Shown: one piece after another, positions 1 to 8,746 of the stretch | Numbering within the stretch: the stretch's first letter is position 1 | Layout of the letters: each line of letters begins with the position of its first letter | Assembly (NCBI GenBank): GCA_036562635.1 | Contig: DATCJU010000167.1 | Coordinates: forward strand, 1-54,495 | Direction: 5' to 3' | DNA: 54,495 nt | DNA from: DATCJU01 sp036562635 | GTDB taxonomy: Bacteria > Actinomycetota > Actinomycetes > Mycobacteriales > Pseudonocardiaceae | Notes under the pieces: model-generated | The model's database searches: none | The model's input: the letters and a program-made list of their open reading frames with translations, nothing else | Told to the model about the DNA's origin: nothing | Program-made: the position numbers and the translations under genes

Positions 1-1626
1 GGCCCAGCTCGGAGGCGCCGGCTATTCCTCGTTCCTGGTCCCGGCGTTCCAGCAACATCTCCAGCGCCGCGTCGTAGAGGCGCGCCCGTTCCCGGGGCAG
101 GTTCGCGCCACGGTCCAGGTTCAGTGCGCAGAGCATGGCGCACATCAGCGGATTCCGGGCCAACTGCTGCAGGTCCCGTCGGGACCGCAGCTGGGCGAGC
201 AGGGTTCGTTCGTGCCGGGGCACGTCCTCGGGCCGACAGGGCAGAGTGTCCGTGTCCCGGTGTGAGGCGATCAGTGCCTGGTGCCAGCGGGTGACGAACT
301 TCTGCACGTCACTGGGGGACATGGGCTCCAGGGCCACCGAGCGGAAGCCCTCGGCGGCCAGCCAACGGGTGGGGGCCGCCGCAGGCCGGGAGGTGACCAC
401 CACCCGGATGTCCGGGTAGTTGAGCAGCAGCTTCCGCAGCCATGCCCGTACCCGTGGGCGTTGCCGCTCGGTCAGCTCGTCCACCCCGTCGACCAGCAGC
501 AACGCCTGTCCGGCGGCCATCTGCCGGTGCACCCATCCCTCGGGGACCGGTTGCCCGCTCACCGGGTTGCTCGGGGTGCGGAGCAGTTCGTCGCCTTCGG
601 GCAGGGTCCGGTCGGCGTGGTCGCGTAGCTTGACCAGGAACGGCACACTCCCGTTCCACTCGCTGAGTGGGCCGGTGAACCCGTGTCGGGCCGCGGTGAT
701 CGCCAGCCAGTACAGCAGGGTGGTCTTGCCTGCACCCGCCTCGCCGCGCAGCAGGGTGCGGGAGGCGCCGCTGAGCGCGTCCTCCACCCGAGCCCGGCTC
801 GCGTCTCCTGGTGGAACTCCCCGTGCACCAGCCAGGAGTTCGGATCGAGGGACTGTCGGTGCCGGGTCCGGGCCGGGTTCCGCTCGACGCTGGCGGACAG
901 GTTCAGGTAGGCGACCCTGAGCATGGTCCGTGGGTCGTAGCGGTGGGTGGTCAGACCGGTGATGGCCAGCCGGTCGTAGTGCTCACGGACCAGCTGCAGG
1001 TAGCGGCGGTGGAACTCCGTGTCGTGGTCGGTGCCGCGTGGGGCGTCCAGGGTGGTCTTCGGTACCCGTTCCAGTACTTCGGCGAGCCGGAGCTGTACTT
1101 CGGTGAGCCGGCTGAGCACCTCGGCGAGTGCCCGGGGCTGGAAGGCGGGGAGTTGCCGGACGGTTTCCACCAGGTACCGGCAACTCTGGTCCAGCGCCAC
1201 GTCGTAGAGCCGGGTGGCCGCGTCGGACAGCCCGGCGCGGCGGGGCTCGTCGCGCACCTGGTCCCGAACCTGGCGGGCCAGTCTCTCCGCATCGGCGTCG
1301 GCGTCCAGCAGGGCCCGGTCGGACAGGTCGGCCGCGCGCAGGGAGTCGGACACCGCGTCCAGGGCGGCCTGTCGCTCGTGATCGGGCAGGGCGGGGAACC
1401 GCGCGGTGACCAGGGTGTGCAGCTGGCCGGCCACCTCGTCGCCGATGGCGCGCACCGCCAGCTCGATCTTGTTGCGCTGGAGTGGGTTCAGCCCGTATCC
1501 GGTGATCAGTTCGGCCAGCTCGCGGTGTCGTTCGTTCTGCTTCCTGTGGCGGTCCAGCCAGGCGGTGACAGCGAGCTTGCCCACCGACTGACCGATCTTC
1601 AGTGCAATCTCTTCCAGGCCGGGCAT
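1..1626 (-). pseudogene. NACHT/STAND-type NTPase, frameshifted and cut by the left edge
   Basis: On the minus strand a helical N-terminal part of about 275 residues (positions about 1626 to 800) is followed, in another frame, by a P-loop NTPase: Walker A GEAGAGKTTLLYW near 715-760, Walker B-like LLLVDGVDEL near 485-515, then a sensor-like TSRPAAAP segment. The reading frame changes near 795-812, where the first frame drifts into Arg/Pro-rich nonsense and the second begins RARVEDALSG. One missing base would explain it. The product would be a cytoplasmic signal-transduction or defence-type ATPase; the C-terminal sensor lies beyond base 1. I chose ATG at 1626; ATG 1665 and GTG 1674 are possible. 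A sequencing error is as likely as real decay. Confidence 0.7.
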
Positions 1627-1648
1627 CCATTCCCCAGGTGTACGGCCT

Positions 1649-1663
1649 GTTACCGAAGGTAAC
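1649..1663. promoter_or_regulatory. Palindromic operator candidate upstream of the NACHT gene
   Basis: GTTACCGAAGGTAAC is a perfect 6-3-6 inverted repeat lying 22 bp upstream of the preferred NACHT start. It may be an operator. It would lie inside the gene if the 1674 or 1665 starts were used, which is a mild argument for the 1626 start. Confidence 0.35.
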
Positions 1664-1709
1664 ATAGCGGACACGCATCACCGGAAGGTGCAATTGCACT
1701 TTCCCTTGA

Positions 1710-2045
1710 TCAGTGGGGTGTGCGCACCAGCGAGTACTGGACCACGAACACCCCGAGGGCGATCAGCGCGATGCCGGCGACGGTGGTCAGGTTCAGCGGG
1801 TCGGCGAACAGCACCCGACCGGCCACGGCGAGCAGGGCGATGCCCCCGCCGGCCCAGACGGCGTAGGTGACCGACACCGGCATGCCCAGCCGGAGCACCA
1901 CGGACTCCAGGTAGAAGGCGAGACCGAAGCCGAGGACCACGCCGAGGGTGGGCAGTCCCCGGGTGAAGCCCTCGGACACCTTGAGCATGATCGTGGCGAA
2001 GACCTCGGCGGCGATGGCGAGGCAGAGCAGCATCCACGTGAGCAC
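1710..2045 (-). CDS. Small multidrug resistance (SMR) family efflux protein
   Basis: A 111-residue protein with four hydrophobic helices, the usual size of EmrE/QacE/SugE-type proton-coupled exporters of cationic drugs in the cytoplasmic membrane. The membrane-embedded acidic residue of the family is present as Glu14 in IAAEVFATIMLK. The start is GTG at 2045, with GGGGAAC on the minus strand just ahead; an in-frame ATG lies four codons in. SMR proteins act as homo- or heterodimers; no partner gene is adjacent. The substrate is unknown. Confidence 0.88.
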   Translation of the reverse strand: MLTWMLLCLAIAAEVFATIMLKVSEGFTRGLPTLGVVLGFGLAFYLESVVLRLGMPVSVTYAVWAGGGIALLAVAGRVLFADPLNLTTVAGIALIALGVFVVQYSLVRTPH

Positions 2046-2334
2046 GACCGTTCCCCAATGCGAATGGTATGGCGTCCGGCGGTCGGTGGACCTGCCTGCG
2101 AAGGGGTGTCCGGACCGCGTCGGACGCGGTGTGTCGGCGGTGACGGGACGGGCGGAGCGGTGCTCGACGCCCGCGCGAGGTCAACCGCCGCGCGTGGGGA
2201 AGTGGACGCGCAGAACGAAGTCGATGGAGGTCAGGACGCCGAGTGGCGTGGGGACGCCACACACGGAACATCACCCTCTGCGCCGAACCGGCCAGCACGG
2301 TGCTGGCGTCGTCTGCGCCCAGGGTAACCAGGGG
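2046..2334. other. Intergenic stretch without a recognisable gene
   Basis: Between the SMR gene start and the terminator of the Bcp gene I see no convincing gene. Open frames here are Arg-rich shadows. The left end must hold the SMR promoter; no clear -10/-35 pair stands out. Confidence 0.5.
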
Positions 2335-2371
2335 CGCGGGTGCCCACACGTGCGACGCGCGGGCACCCGCG
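2335..2371 (-). terminator. Hairpin terminator after bcp
   Basis: CGCGGGTGCCC (2335-2345) pairs perfectly with GGGCACCCGCG (2361-2371) across a 15-nt loop, 34 bp after the stop of the peroxiredoxin gene. It is a GC-rich actinomycete-style terminator without a U tract. Confidence 0.7.
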
Positions 2372-2404
2372 GACGCCCCGGAGGAGGTGATCGGACAGTC
2401 GGTT

Positions 2405-2878
2405 TCAGATGCCCAGCTCGCGGCGCAGTTTCGCCACGTGCCCGGTGGCCCGCACGTTGTACATCGCCTTGGCGATTCGACCCTCCGGGTCCACCACGAA
2501 CGTGGAGCGGATGACCCCCACCACGGTGCGGCCGTAGTTCTGCTTCTCGCCGTAGGCGCCCCAGGCGGTCAGCACCGTGCGGTCGGGGTCGGAGAGCAGC
2601 GGGAAGGTCAGGCCCTCGGCCTCGCGGAACCGGGCCAGCTTCTCCGGCTTGTCCGGGGAGACGGCCAGGACCGTGAAACCGGCGTCCTCGAACTCGGCCA
2701 GGTTGTCCCGGAAGTCGCAGGCCTGCTTGGTGCAGCCGGGGGTGCCGGCCGCGGGGTAGAAGTAGACGACCACCGAACGGCCCCGGTAGTCCGACAGCGA
2801 CACGGGCTTGCCGTCGGCGTCGGGCAGGGTGAAGTCCGGGGCCGGGTCACCGGGGGAGAGGCGGATCTGCTCGCTCAT
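2405..2878 (-). CDS. bcp: Thioredoxin-dependent peroxiredoxin, BCP family
   Basis: A 157-residue thiol peroxidase that reduces hydrogen peroxide and organic hydroperoxides in the cytosol using thioredoxin. The family signature TPGCTKQACDFRD gives the peroxidatic Cys49 and a resolving-type Cys54, and the thioredoxin-like fold is full length. The ATG at 2878 fits the family start (MSEQIRLSPGDPAPDFTLPD). The gene follows the anchored Ser/Thr/Pro-rich protein gene by 54 bp on the same strand and ends at a strong hairpin. Confidence 0.93.
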   Translation of the reverse strand: MSEQIRLSPGDPAPDFTLPDADGKPVSLSDYRGRSVVVYFYPAAGTPGCTKQACDFRDNLAEFEDAGFTVLAVSPDKPEKLARFREAEGLTFPLLSDPDRTVLTAWGAYGEKQNYGRTVVGVIRSTFVVDPEGRIAKAMYNVRATGHVAKLRRELGI

Positions 2879-2932
2879 GACCGAGACGCTAGTCCGGTCG
2901 GCCGACGCGGCCGTGCCGGGAGCCGTGTCCGG

Positions 2933-3544
2933 TCAGGGTCGGGCGGCTGCGTCGGCCCGGACGCCCGTCGGGACATCCGGCTGCCGGGTATCCGACGATC
3001 GGCCGGTCGACGACGGTTCGTTCGGCTCGTCCCCGTCCGACGGCCAGGTGCTGGTGGTGGTCCCGTCCTGGTCGTTCCCGTCCCCCGGGGTGGTGCTGTG
3101 CGACGGGGTGGACGTGCCCGGGCGGGACGAGCTGGTGGGCGGCTGCGGTTCGTCGCTGGTGGGCGACGAGGGCGAGGTCGACTCCTCCTCGCCGTCCGTG
3201 GGCGGGACGGTCGTGGTGCTCGTCGGCGGGGTGGGGTGCCCTGTCCGTGAGGTTCGCGGCACCGGGTCCGCGTCCCCGATCTCCTGCCGGAACTGGGCCG
3301 GGGGTGGCAGCCGTCCCGCGTGCTGGATCTCGCTGGCCGGAGAGGTCGACGGGGTGACGGGAACCTCCACGACGATGACCCGGTTCGGCGCGGCCCGGTC
3401 CTGCTCGTTCCGCACCATGGCGATGATCGCGCCCAACAGGACGCCTGCGAATGCCGAGATCGTCAGCGCGATCGCGCTGGTGACGTAGAAACGGGTCCCC
3501 AACCAGACCACCCCCGATGGTGCTCGTTGGTTCACCCGGTGCAT
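2933..3544 (-). CDS. Single-pass membrane protein with Ser/Thr/Pro-rich extracellular tail
   Basis: A 203-residue protein of unknown function. About 16 N-terminal residues precede one membrane helix (TSAIALTISAFAGVLLGAII). A short globular-looking part follows (about residues 50-90), then a low-complexity Thr/Ser/Pro/Asp/Glu tail (about residues 100-200) typical of cell-wall-spanning or glycosylated stalks. I chose the ATG at 3544 because codons further upstream give proline-rich nonsense and would run toward the tRNA. The architecture resembles the protein at 8747-9448, but I see no sequence identity that proves homology. Confidence 0.65.
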   Translation of the reverse strand: MHRVNQRAPSGVVWLGTRFYVTSAIALTISAFAGVLLGAIIAMVRNEQDRAAPNRVIVVEVPVTPSTSPASEIQHAGRLPPPAQFRQEIGDADPVPRTSRTGHPTPPTSTTTVPPTDGEEESTSPSSPTSDEPQPPTSSSRPGTSTPSHSTTPGDGNDQDGTTTSTWPSDGDEPNEPSSTGRSSDTRQPDVPTGVRADAAARP

Positions 3545-3705
3545 CGGCCCGCACACTCCGTGCGTTACTCCGTTCGGAGCAGAGCATCGGGTGATTCCTG
3601 ATGCGACCCGAAAGGGTTTCCCACTGTGGGGTGGACTCAACCTTCCGTCACGGACGGAAAGCGGTGGGTGACGTTCCGGCGGACGGTGTCCGTGGTGTTG
3701 CGGTG

Positions 3706-3782
3706 TGGTGGGGCCGGTGGGAGTCGAACCCACACTGCCATGGACCTAAACCATGTGCCTCTGCCGGTTGGGCTACGGCCCC
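3706..3782 (-). tRNA. tRNA with UAG anticodon (Leu codon CUA), short variable arm
   Basis: On the minus strand a full cloverleaf can be drawn: acceptor GGGGCCG/CGGCCCC, D arm, anticodon stem CATGG/CCATG with loop TTTAGGT (anticodon TAG), five-base variable loop GCAGT, T stem GTGGG/CCCAC with loop TTCGACT, discriminator A, and encoded CCA (3706-3708). The anticodon reads CUA, a leucine codon. Leucine tRNAs normally have a long class II variable arm; this one has the short class I arm. The identity call is therefore uncertain, while the tRNA fold itself is clear. Confidence 0.85.
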
Positions 3783-3896
3783 GACGGGCGATGCAGTGAT
3801 CGACCGGGCATTCAGCCTAACCGGCCGGTGGTGTGACATGCACACCCGTTCGGGGTTCGACTCCCTGTCCGTTCCGCGGTCTGTGGCGGGTCCCGT

Positions 3897-4334
3897 TCAC
3901 ACGCTCGGGGGTCCGGATCGGTCGAACAGCAACCCGAGCCCCAGGGAGAGCACGCCGGCGGCGAGCGAGGCTGCGCCCAGCCACAGCAGGATGATCAGGT
4001 CGTTCGGCTCGGTGCCCTCCGTGCCCAGGGAGGACAGGAAGAACCCGGCGGACATCAGGGCGGCGGCGATCGGCACCCCGAGTCGGGCGACCCAGCCGAG
4101 CGGGCCGCGCAGGCCGCCGGCGTCGGCGAGCAGCAGGCAGGCCAACCCGAGGGTCACCAGTACTCCGGCGTGGGCGTGCCCGGCGCGGGCGAAGTCCTGC
4201 TGGAACTCGGTCATCGGTACCGCGCCGCGCACGATGCGGGTCATGAACCAACCGCCGAACTCGATGCCCACCACGGTGAGCAGCATCAGGCCGGCGATGC
4301 GGCGGGAGGCGAGGGTCAGGGGGAGTGCGGACAT
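3897..4334 (-). CDS. Small integral membrane protein, unknown function
   Basis: A 145-residue protein with four predicted membrane helices and a conserved-looking RAGHAHAGVLVTLGL segment whose two histidines could bind a metal or haem. I do not recognise a named family. AGGAGGAGCC directly before the ATG at 4334 sets the start; an upstream in-frame extension lacks a ribosome-binding site and would run through the palindrome at 4363-4382. That palindrome lies 29 bp upstream, so the gene is probably under a dedicated repressor, which is not identified. Confidence 0.75.
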   Translation of the reverse strand: MSALPLTLASRRIAGLMLLTVVGIEFGGWFMTRIVRGAVPMTEFQQDFARAGHAHAGVLVTLGLACLLLADAGGLRGPLGWVARLGVPIAAALMSAGFFLSSLGTEGTEPNDLIILLWLGAASLAAGVLSLGLGLLFDRSGPPSV

Positions 4335-4362
4335 GGCTCCTCCTGGACGTCCAGAAATTGTG

Positions 4363-4382
4363 ACGTTGTTATATAACAACGT
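4363..4382. promoter_or_regulatory. Perfect 20-bp palindrome, probable operator
   Basis: Half-site ACGTTGTTAT is followed directly by its reverse complement. It is AT-rich against a GC-rich background and lies between the membrane-protein start (4334, minus) and the DUF3618 gene (4488, plus). The form resembles MarR/PadR-type operators. The closest regulator gene is the TetR gene at 4833-5441, but no link is shown. Confidence 0.6.
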
Positions 4383-4487
4383 TCCGTGCGGGGTGTCACC
4401 TCCTCGAGGTGCCACGGCGGGTTGTCGCTCCTCCGCCGGGGAGGTCATCTAACGTGGTGCCCACCAGGCACCACGCGAGGAGGAGAC

Positions 4488-4709
4488 GTGGCTCGCGACC
4501 CCGAGACCATCCAGCGCGAGATCGAGCAGGCCCGGGAGGCCCTGGCCGTCACACTCGACGCGTTGGGGGAGAAGGCCAACCCCAGGCGCTTCGTGGAGAG
4601 CGGCAAGGCCTCCGTGCAGGCCAAGTTCGACGACCCCCGGGTGCGGTACTCGCTCATGGCCGTCGGCGGCCTGCTGGCGCTGGCGCTGCTGCGCAGGCTG
4701 TTCCGCTGA
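4488..4709 (+). CDS. DUF3618 family small membrane-anchored protein
   Basis: A 73-residue protein. The N-terminal half, RDPETIQREIEQAREALAVT, is the charged helix typical of DUF3618 proteins, and the C-terminal half has one membrane helix (SLMAVGGLLALALL) ending in basic residues. These proteins are common in actinomycetes, often near DUF883/phage-shock-like genes; their role is not established. The GTG at 4488 has GAGGAGGAG six bases upstream. The transcript ends at a strong hairpin shared with the convergent TetR gene. Confidence 0.8.
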   Translation: MARDPETIQREIEQAREALAVTLDALGEKANPRRFVESGKASVQAKFDDPRVRYSLMAVGGLLALALLRRLFR

Positions 4710-4781
4710 CCGGGTCCCGTCACCCGGCTCGCCCGACGGAGACGTGCCGGGGTGGACCGGGAACCCGAGGGTGACACGAAA

Positions 4782-4814
4782 TCGGCCCGTCCGGACGCCG
4801 TCCGGGCGGGCCGA
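4782..4814. terminator. Bidirectional hairpin terminator
   Basis: A 15-bp stem with one G-T pair (TCGGCCCGTCCGGAC against 4800-4814) and a 3-nt loop, between convergent genes ending at 4709 (plus) and 4833 (minus). Confidence 0.8.
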
Positions 4815-4832
4815 CCTCCACCAGGCCTCTCC

Positions 4833-5441
4833 TCAGGTCAACACCGGCAGCAGCACCTGGTCCACCAGGTGGTCCACGAACCCCCGGTCCAGCGGCTTGG
4901 CCGAGAGCATCAGCCGGTGCAGCAGCGCGCCGCCGGCCAGCTCCGCCACCAGGCACACCGGGACGTCCGGGCGCACCTCGCCACGCTGCCGGCCGCGCTC
5001 CAGGATCCGCTCCAGGATCGTCTGCTGGGAGAGCAGGAAGGCCGTTCGGAACGCCTTGGCCAGCTCCGGCTCGTGTGGCAGCTCCCCCACCAGGGTCTGC
5101 GCGGCCCGTCCGGCCACCCCCGTGAGGAAGTCCGCGTAGGAGTACAGGAACTCCCGCAGGTCACGGGTGGTCGAACCGGTGTCCGGGTCCGGTAGCTCGG
5201 ACTTCGCCAGGTGGTTCGTCACGTCGATGACGAGTTCCAGCTTGGACTCCCACCGCCGGTAGATGGTGGCCTTGCCGGCGCGGGCCCGGGCCGCCACCGC
5301 GTCCATGGTGAGCGCCCGGTAGCCGACCTCGGCCATCACCTCCAGGGTCGCCCGGCGCAGCACCTCGTCCCGGCTCGCGTCCCGGGGCCGTCCCCGCTGG
5401 GCAGGGCGGACATCGTGCCGCTCGGGCGCCGTCAACAGCAT
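4833..5441 (-). CDS. TetR family transcriptional regulator
   Basis: A 202-residue one-component repressor. The helix-turn-helix spans about residues 20-66 (VMAEVGYRALTMDAVAARA, then ATIYRRWESK); the rest is an all-helical ligand and dimerisation domain of the TetR_C type. GAGGAGG ahead of the ATG at 5441 fixes the start. No gene is close enough to name as its target; the palindrome at 4363-4382 and its own upstream region (5442-5587) are candidates. The ligand is unknown. Confidence 0.9.
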   Translation of the reverse strand: MLLTAPERHDVRPAQRGRPRDASRDEVLRRATLEVMAEVGYRALTMDAVAARARAGKATIYRRWESKLELVIDVTNHLAKSELPDPDTGSTTRDLREFLYSYADFLTGVAGRAAQTLVGELPHEPELAKAFRTAFLLSQQTILERILERGRQRGEVRPDVPVCLVAELAGGALLHRLMLSAKPLDRGFVDHLVDQVLLPVLT

Positions 5442-5587
5442 GCTTCCTCCTCGGCCGCCGGACGTCGAAGAACCACAACATCCCTGTCCACCCCGCCGGC
5501 GGTCACCTGGCGGGTCATCCTAGGGACTCCCTCACCTGCGAAGGACCTGTTCGGAGCAACCCGTGGCGTCATGACCCGAGCGGGTGA

Positions 5588-6073
5588 TCACGCGCTCTCC
5601 GCGCGCAACTCACCCTTGGGCTTGGCCTTGCTCCTGCCGCCCCGGCTCACCTTCCGGCGGCCACCGGTCCTGGTGGTCTTGCCGCCGTCCGCTTCGCCGC
5701 TGCGCATCGCGGGCACCTGCACCCGGGGCTCGCTCGAGGACTCGTCACCGGTGGACGTCCCGTCCCCGGTCCCGTCGAGCGTCCGCGCGTCGCCCTCGGC
5801 CACGGAGTCGGTGCCACCCACCTCGTCCGGGTCGCCCCAGAACTTGGCGTGCAGGTACGCCTCGGTGAAGGCCACGGCATCCCCCTGCAACAGGTGGACG
5901 ACCGTGCGTCCGTCCGGCTCCGCGCTGAGCTCCTGGACCAGCGCCTCGGCCCGGTTCCGAGCCGAGATGAGGCCGGTGGCGCGATCCGTTCGTTCCTGGT
6001 CGCCGTCGGCGACGGTGATCTCCCAGTCGTCGTCGGTGCGGACGTAGTTCACGGTGATGAGCGACATCGCCAT
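5588..6073 (-). CDS. Hypothetical protein with basic low-complexity tail
   Basis: A 161-residue protein. The first 80 residues look folded (MSLITVNYVRTDDDWEITVA, then an Arg/Glu-rich helix and a beta strand with TVVHLLQG). From about residue 85 the chain becomes acidic and Ser/Thr-rich and ends in a Lys/Arg/Gly-rich tail that could bind nucleic acid. GGGAGG before the ATG at 6073 supports that start; ATG 6067 is an alternative. I do not recognise a family. The beta-alpha-beta start is weakly reminiscent of HicB-like folds, which is not enough for a call. Confidence 0.6.
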   Translation of the reverse strand: MAMSLITVNYVRTDDDWEITVADGDQERTDRATGLISARNRAEALVQELSAEPDGRTVVHLLQGDAVAFTEAYLHAKFWGDPDEVGGTDSVAEGDARTLDGTGDGTSTGDESSSEPRVQVPAMRSGEADGGKTTRTGGRRKVSRGGRSKAKPKGELRAESA

Positions 6074-6166
6074 GCCAGCCTCCCGGTTCGCAGCATCGCC
6101 CCGATGCTGCTCTGCTCGGGGGCCGAACGCAGGACACGAGTGACCTGAACGGAGTAGTTCAGCCTG

Positions 6167-6751
6167 TCAAAACGAAAGAAGGTCCTCCGGTCGGTCGACA
6201 TCGAACCCCGCCGCGACGTCCTCGCACGGCACCTGCAGCACCGGATGACGACGCAGGTACTCCCGCGCCCCCCTGTCCCCCTGCGCCGAGGCCGCCACCC
6301 CGGCCCAGTGCTCCCGGCCGAGCAGCACCGGATGCCCCCGCACCCCGTGGTACTCGGCCGCCGCCAGGGCGTCCGGCCCGGCACGACCGACGAGGCGGCG
6401 CACCGCCTCCGGCGTCACCCCCGGCATGTCCACCGGGAGCACCAGCACCGCGACCACCTCCGGCCGGTCCGCCAGCACCGTCAGGCCCGTGCGCAGTGAG
6501 GTCCCCATCCCCTCCGGCCAGCGCTCGTTGTCCACCAGGTGGACCCGGGCCAGCGGCGAGTCCGGGCCCACCGCGGCCCGTACCTGCGCCGCGGCCGCCC
6601 CCAGTACCACGACCACCGGATCACAGCCCCCGTCCCGCAGCACGGCCGCCGCGTGTTCGACCAGCAGACGTCCCCGGTGGCGCACCAACGCCTTCGGCAT
6701 GCCGAACCGTCGTCCCGCCCCGGCCGCCAGGACCAGTCCCGCCGTGGTCAT
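6167..6751 (-). CDS. MobA-like nucleotidyltransferase (molybdenum cofactor cytidylyltransferase-like)
   Basis: A 194-residue protein of the NTP_transf_3 type. The N-terminal signature LAAGAGRRFGMPK (with Lys20) binds the nucleotide; LPVDMPGVTPEAV carries the metal-binding Asp; NERWPEGMGTSLRTGL and GVRGHPVLLG match MocA/YgfJ-type cytidylyl- or guanylyltransferases that finish the molybdenum cofactor. I chose ATG 6751 because upstream codons give Arg-rich nonsense. No molybdoenzyme or other Moco gene is nearby, so the role in cofactor maturation is by family only. Confidence 0.85.
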   Translation of the reverse strand: MTTAGLVLAAGAGRRFGMPKALVRHRGRLLVEHAAAVLRDGGCDPVVVVLGAAAAQVRAAVGPDSPLARVHLVDNERWPEGMGTSLRTGLTVLADRPEVVAVLVLPVDMPGVTPEAVRRLVGRAGPDALAAAEYHGVRGHPVLLGREHWAGVAASAQGDRGAREYLRRHPVLQVPCEDVAAGFDVDRPEDLLSF

Positions 6752-7001
6752 GTCCGCAGCCTGCCTCCGCCGATGCGGTGCCGTCGACCGTTCCCCGTCC
6801 GTTCCCCGTCGCCGACCCTCGCGGTCACGGGGCTGTGGGGAGGTCGCACTCCGTCCACCACGCGGGGACGGTGTGACGGGGCACATGTGTGGTCCCACCG
6901 TCCGGCACCGGTGAGGGGGACGTCGGGGGAACCGTCCGGTGCCGGCCTCCCCGGAGCCGTGGGTGGTACGGACCCGGGGAGGGGAACGTCCCGGTACGGC
7001 G

Positions 7002-8534
7002 CTACTCGTCCAGGCTGGTCGGGTCGATCCGCTGGAGCGGGCGCACCGCGGGTCCGTGGAGCACCCGACCGTCCAGGCCGTACCGGGAGGCGTGGCAGGG
7101 GCAGTCCCAGGACTTCTCCGCGTTGTTGAACGTCACCACGCATCCCAGGTGGGTGCACCGCGCGCTCACCGCGTGCAGCGTGCCCTCGGGGTCCCGGTAG
7201 GCGGCCACCAGCCAGTTGCCCACCCGGCACACCTCGGCCTGGCCGGGTTCCAGGTCCGCTGGCCTGCGGGTCTCGCCGAGGGCGTGGACGTGCCCGCTCA
7301 CCAGGTGGCTCGCCACCGACGCGTTGCTGCGCAGCAGGGACAGTGCGGCACGCGCGCCCGGGATCCGACCAGGGGCGAACAGGCCGGCCCACTCGTCCTC
7401 GTCCCCGACGATCAGGTTCCGCAGCACCATCCCGGCCAGGGTGCTGTTGGTCATGCCCCACTGCCCGAAACCGGTGGCCACCCACAGACCGTGTGCCCGC
7501 GGGTGGTAGCGGCCCACGTACGGCAGCCCGTCCGGGGTGCCCAGGTCCTGGGAGGACCACCAGTAGGCGGGTTCGGGCACGCCGAGCCGCTCCTGGGCCC
7601 AGTCGGCCAGCCGGCGGTAGCGCTGCAGCACGTCCACCGCCTGCCCGGTGCGGTAGTGCTCACCCAGCACGATCACCAGTTGCCGCCCGTCGGGGTAGGG
7701 GGCGGTGCGGATGGAGTGGTGCCGGTCCACGCCCAGGTACATGCCCTGCGGGGCGGTGCCCTCCGGCACAACCCCGGCCACCACGAGGTCCCGCACCGGG
7801 TCCAGCCGGGCGAAGAACCCGCCCCGGTCCAGAATCGGGTAGTGCGTGGTGACCACGACGTGCTCGGCGCGCACGTCCCCGCGGGTGCTGCGCACCACCC
7901 GCGGACCGCTGCCCTCGACGTCCAGTACCCGGGCGTTCTCGGCGATCACACACCCCGCGGCGGCGGCGTGCTCGGCCAGGGCGAGCAGCCAGCGTCGCGG
8001 ATGGAACTGGGCCTGGTCGCGGAGCCGTACCGCACCGGCGGTCGGGAAGGGCAGGTCGGCGTCGGTGAACTCGGCGGGAAGCCCGGCCTCGACCTGCGCC
8101 TCGGCCTCCTCCTGCAGCGCGCGCAGCTGGGTGGGGTCCTCGACGAACAGCCAACTGTCCCGGCGACTGAACTCGCAGTCCACCCCGAGCCGCTGCGCCT
8201 CGGCCTCGATCCACGCCAGCGCGGCGAGCTGGCCGGCGGCGTAGCGGGCGGCGGCGTCCCGGCCGTGTCGGGAGACCAGCTTCCGGTACTTCATGCCGTG
8301 CTGTGCGCTGATCTTGGCGGTGGTGGCTCCGGACACCCCGGCGGCCACCCGGTCCGCCTCCAGCACCACCACCGACCGTCCGGCCAGGGTCAGCAGGTAG
8401 GCGGTGGTGAGCCCGGCGATCCCGGCACCGGCCACCACGACGTCGGCCTCCGCGGGCAGCGGCGTGGCGGTGCGGTCGGGACCCGGGGCGCTCCGTTCCC
8501 AGTACGACGGTCCTGGTGTGGGCTGCTCGGCCAT
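7002..8534 (-). CDS. FAD-dependent DAO-type oxidoreductase with C-terminal Rieske domain
   Basis: A 510-residue two-domain protein. The N-terminal part (residues about 25-400) is a glycine/D-amino-acid-oxidase fold with the FAD motif VVVAGAGIAGLTTAYLL and a C-terminal FAD-site motif DGLPYVGRYHP. The last 90 residues form a Rieske [2Fe-2S] domain with CTHLGC and CPCHASRY (Cys-X-His and Cys-X2-His ligands). Such fusions are widespread in bacteria; the substrate is unknown. The ATG at 8534 gives a natural N-terminus. It is divergent from the gene at 8747, with a 212-bp gap that should hold both promoters. Confidence 0.9.
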   Translation of the reverse strand: MAEQPTPGPSYWERSAPGPDRTATPLPAEADVVVAGAGIAGLTTAYLLTLAGRSVVVLEADRVAAGVSGATTAKISAQHGMKYRKLVSRHGRDAAARYAAGQLAALAWIEAEAQRLGVDCEFSRRDSWLFVEDPTQLRALQEEAEAQVEAGLPAEFTDADLPFPTAGAVRLRDQAQFHPRRWLLALAEHAAAAGCVIAENARVLDVEGSGPRVVRSTRGDVRAEHVVVTTHYPILDRGGFFARLDPVRDLVVAGVVPEGTAPQGMYLGVDRHHSIRTAPYPDGRQLVIVLGEHYRTGQAVDVLQRYRRLADWAQERLGVPEPAYWWSSQDLGTPDGLPYVGRYHPRAHGLWVATGFGQWGMTNSTLAGMVLRNLIVGDEDEWAGLFAPGRIPGARAALSLLRSNASVASHLVSGHVHALGETRRPADLEPGQAEVCRVGNWLVAAYRDPEGTLHAVSARCTHLGCVVTFNNAEKSWDCPCHASRYGLDGRVLHGPAVRPLQRIDPTSLDE

Positions 8535-8746
8535 GCACCCGGGGTATCCCCGCAGCGCGTGGTCACACGGCGGCCGACCCGACGACCGGGTGCACCCCGG
8601 TGATCACACGACTGGGCGGTATCGGACGGCACGCTCGGCGGCAAGCCACTGTTCGGGCGACGAATCGATCAACATGGTGGGTGGTGACCGCCGGTGAGCA
8701 GAGGACCTCATCCGGTGCGCACCGGATCCGGGAGAACCGGGCACGG

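Noticed and set aside
6939..8603. 554-residue open frame on the plus strand
   Set aside because: Antisense of the DAO-Rieske gene, which has clear FAD and Rieske motifs.
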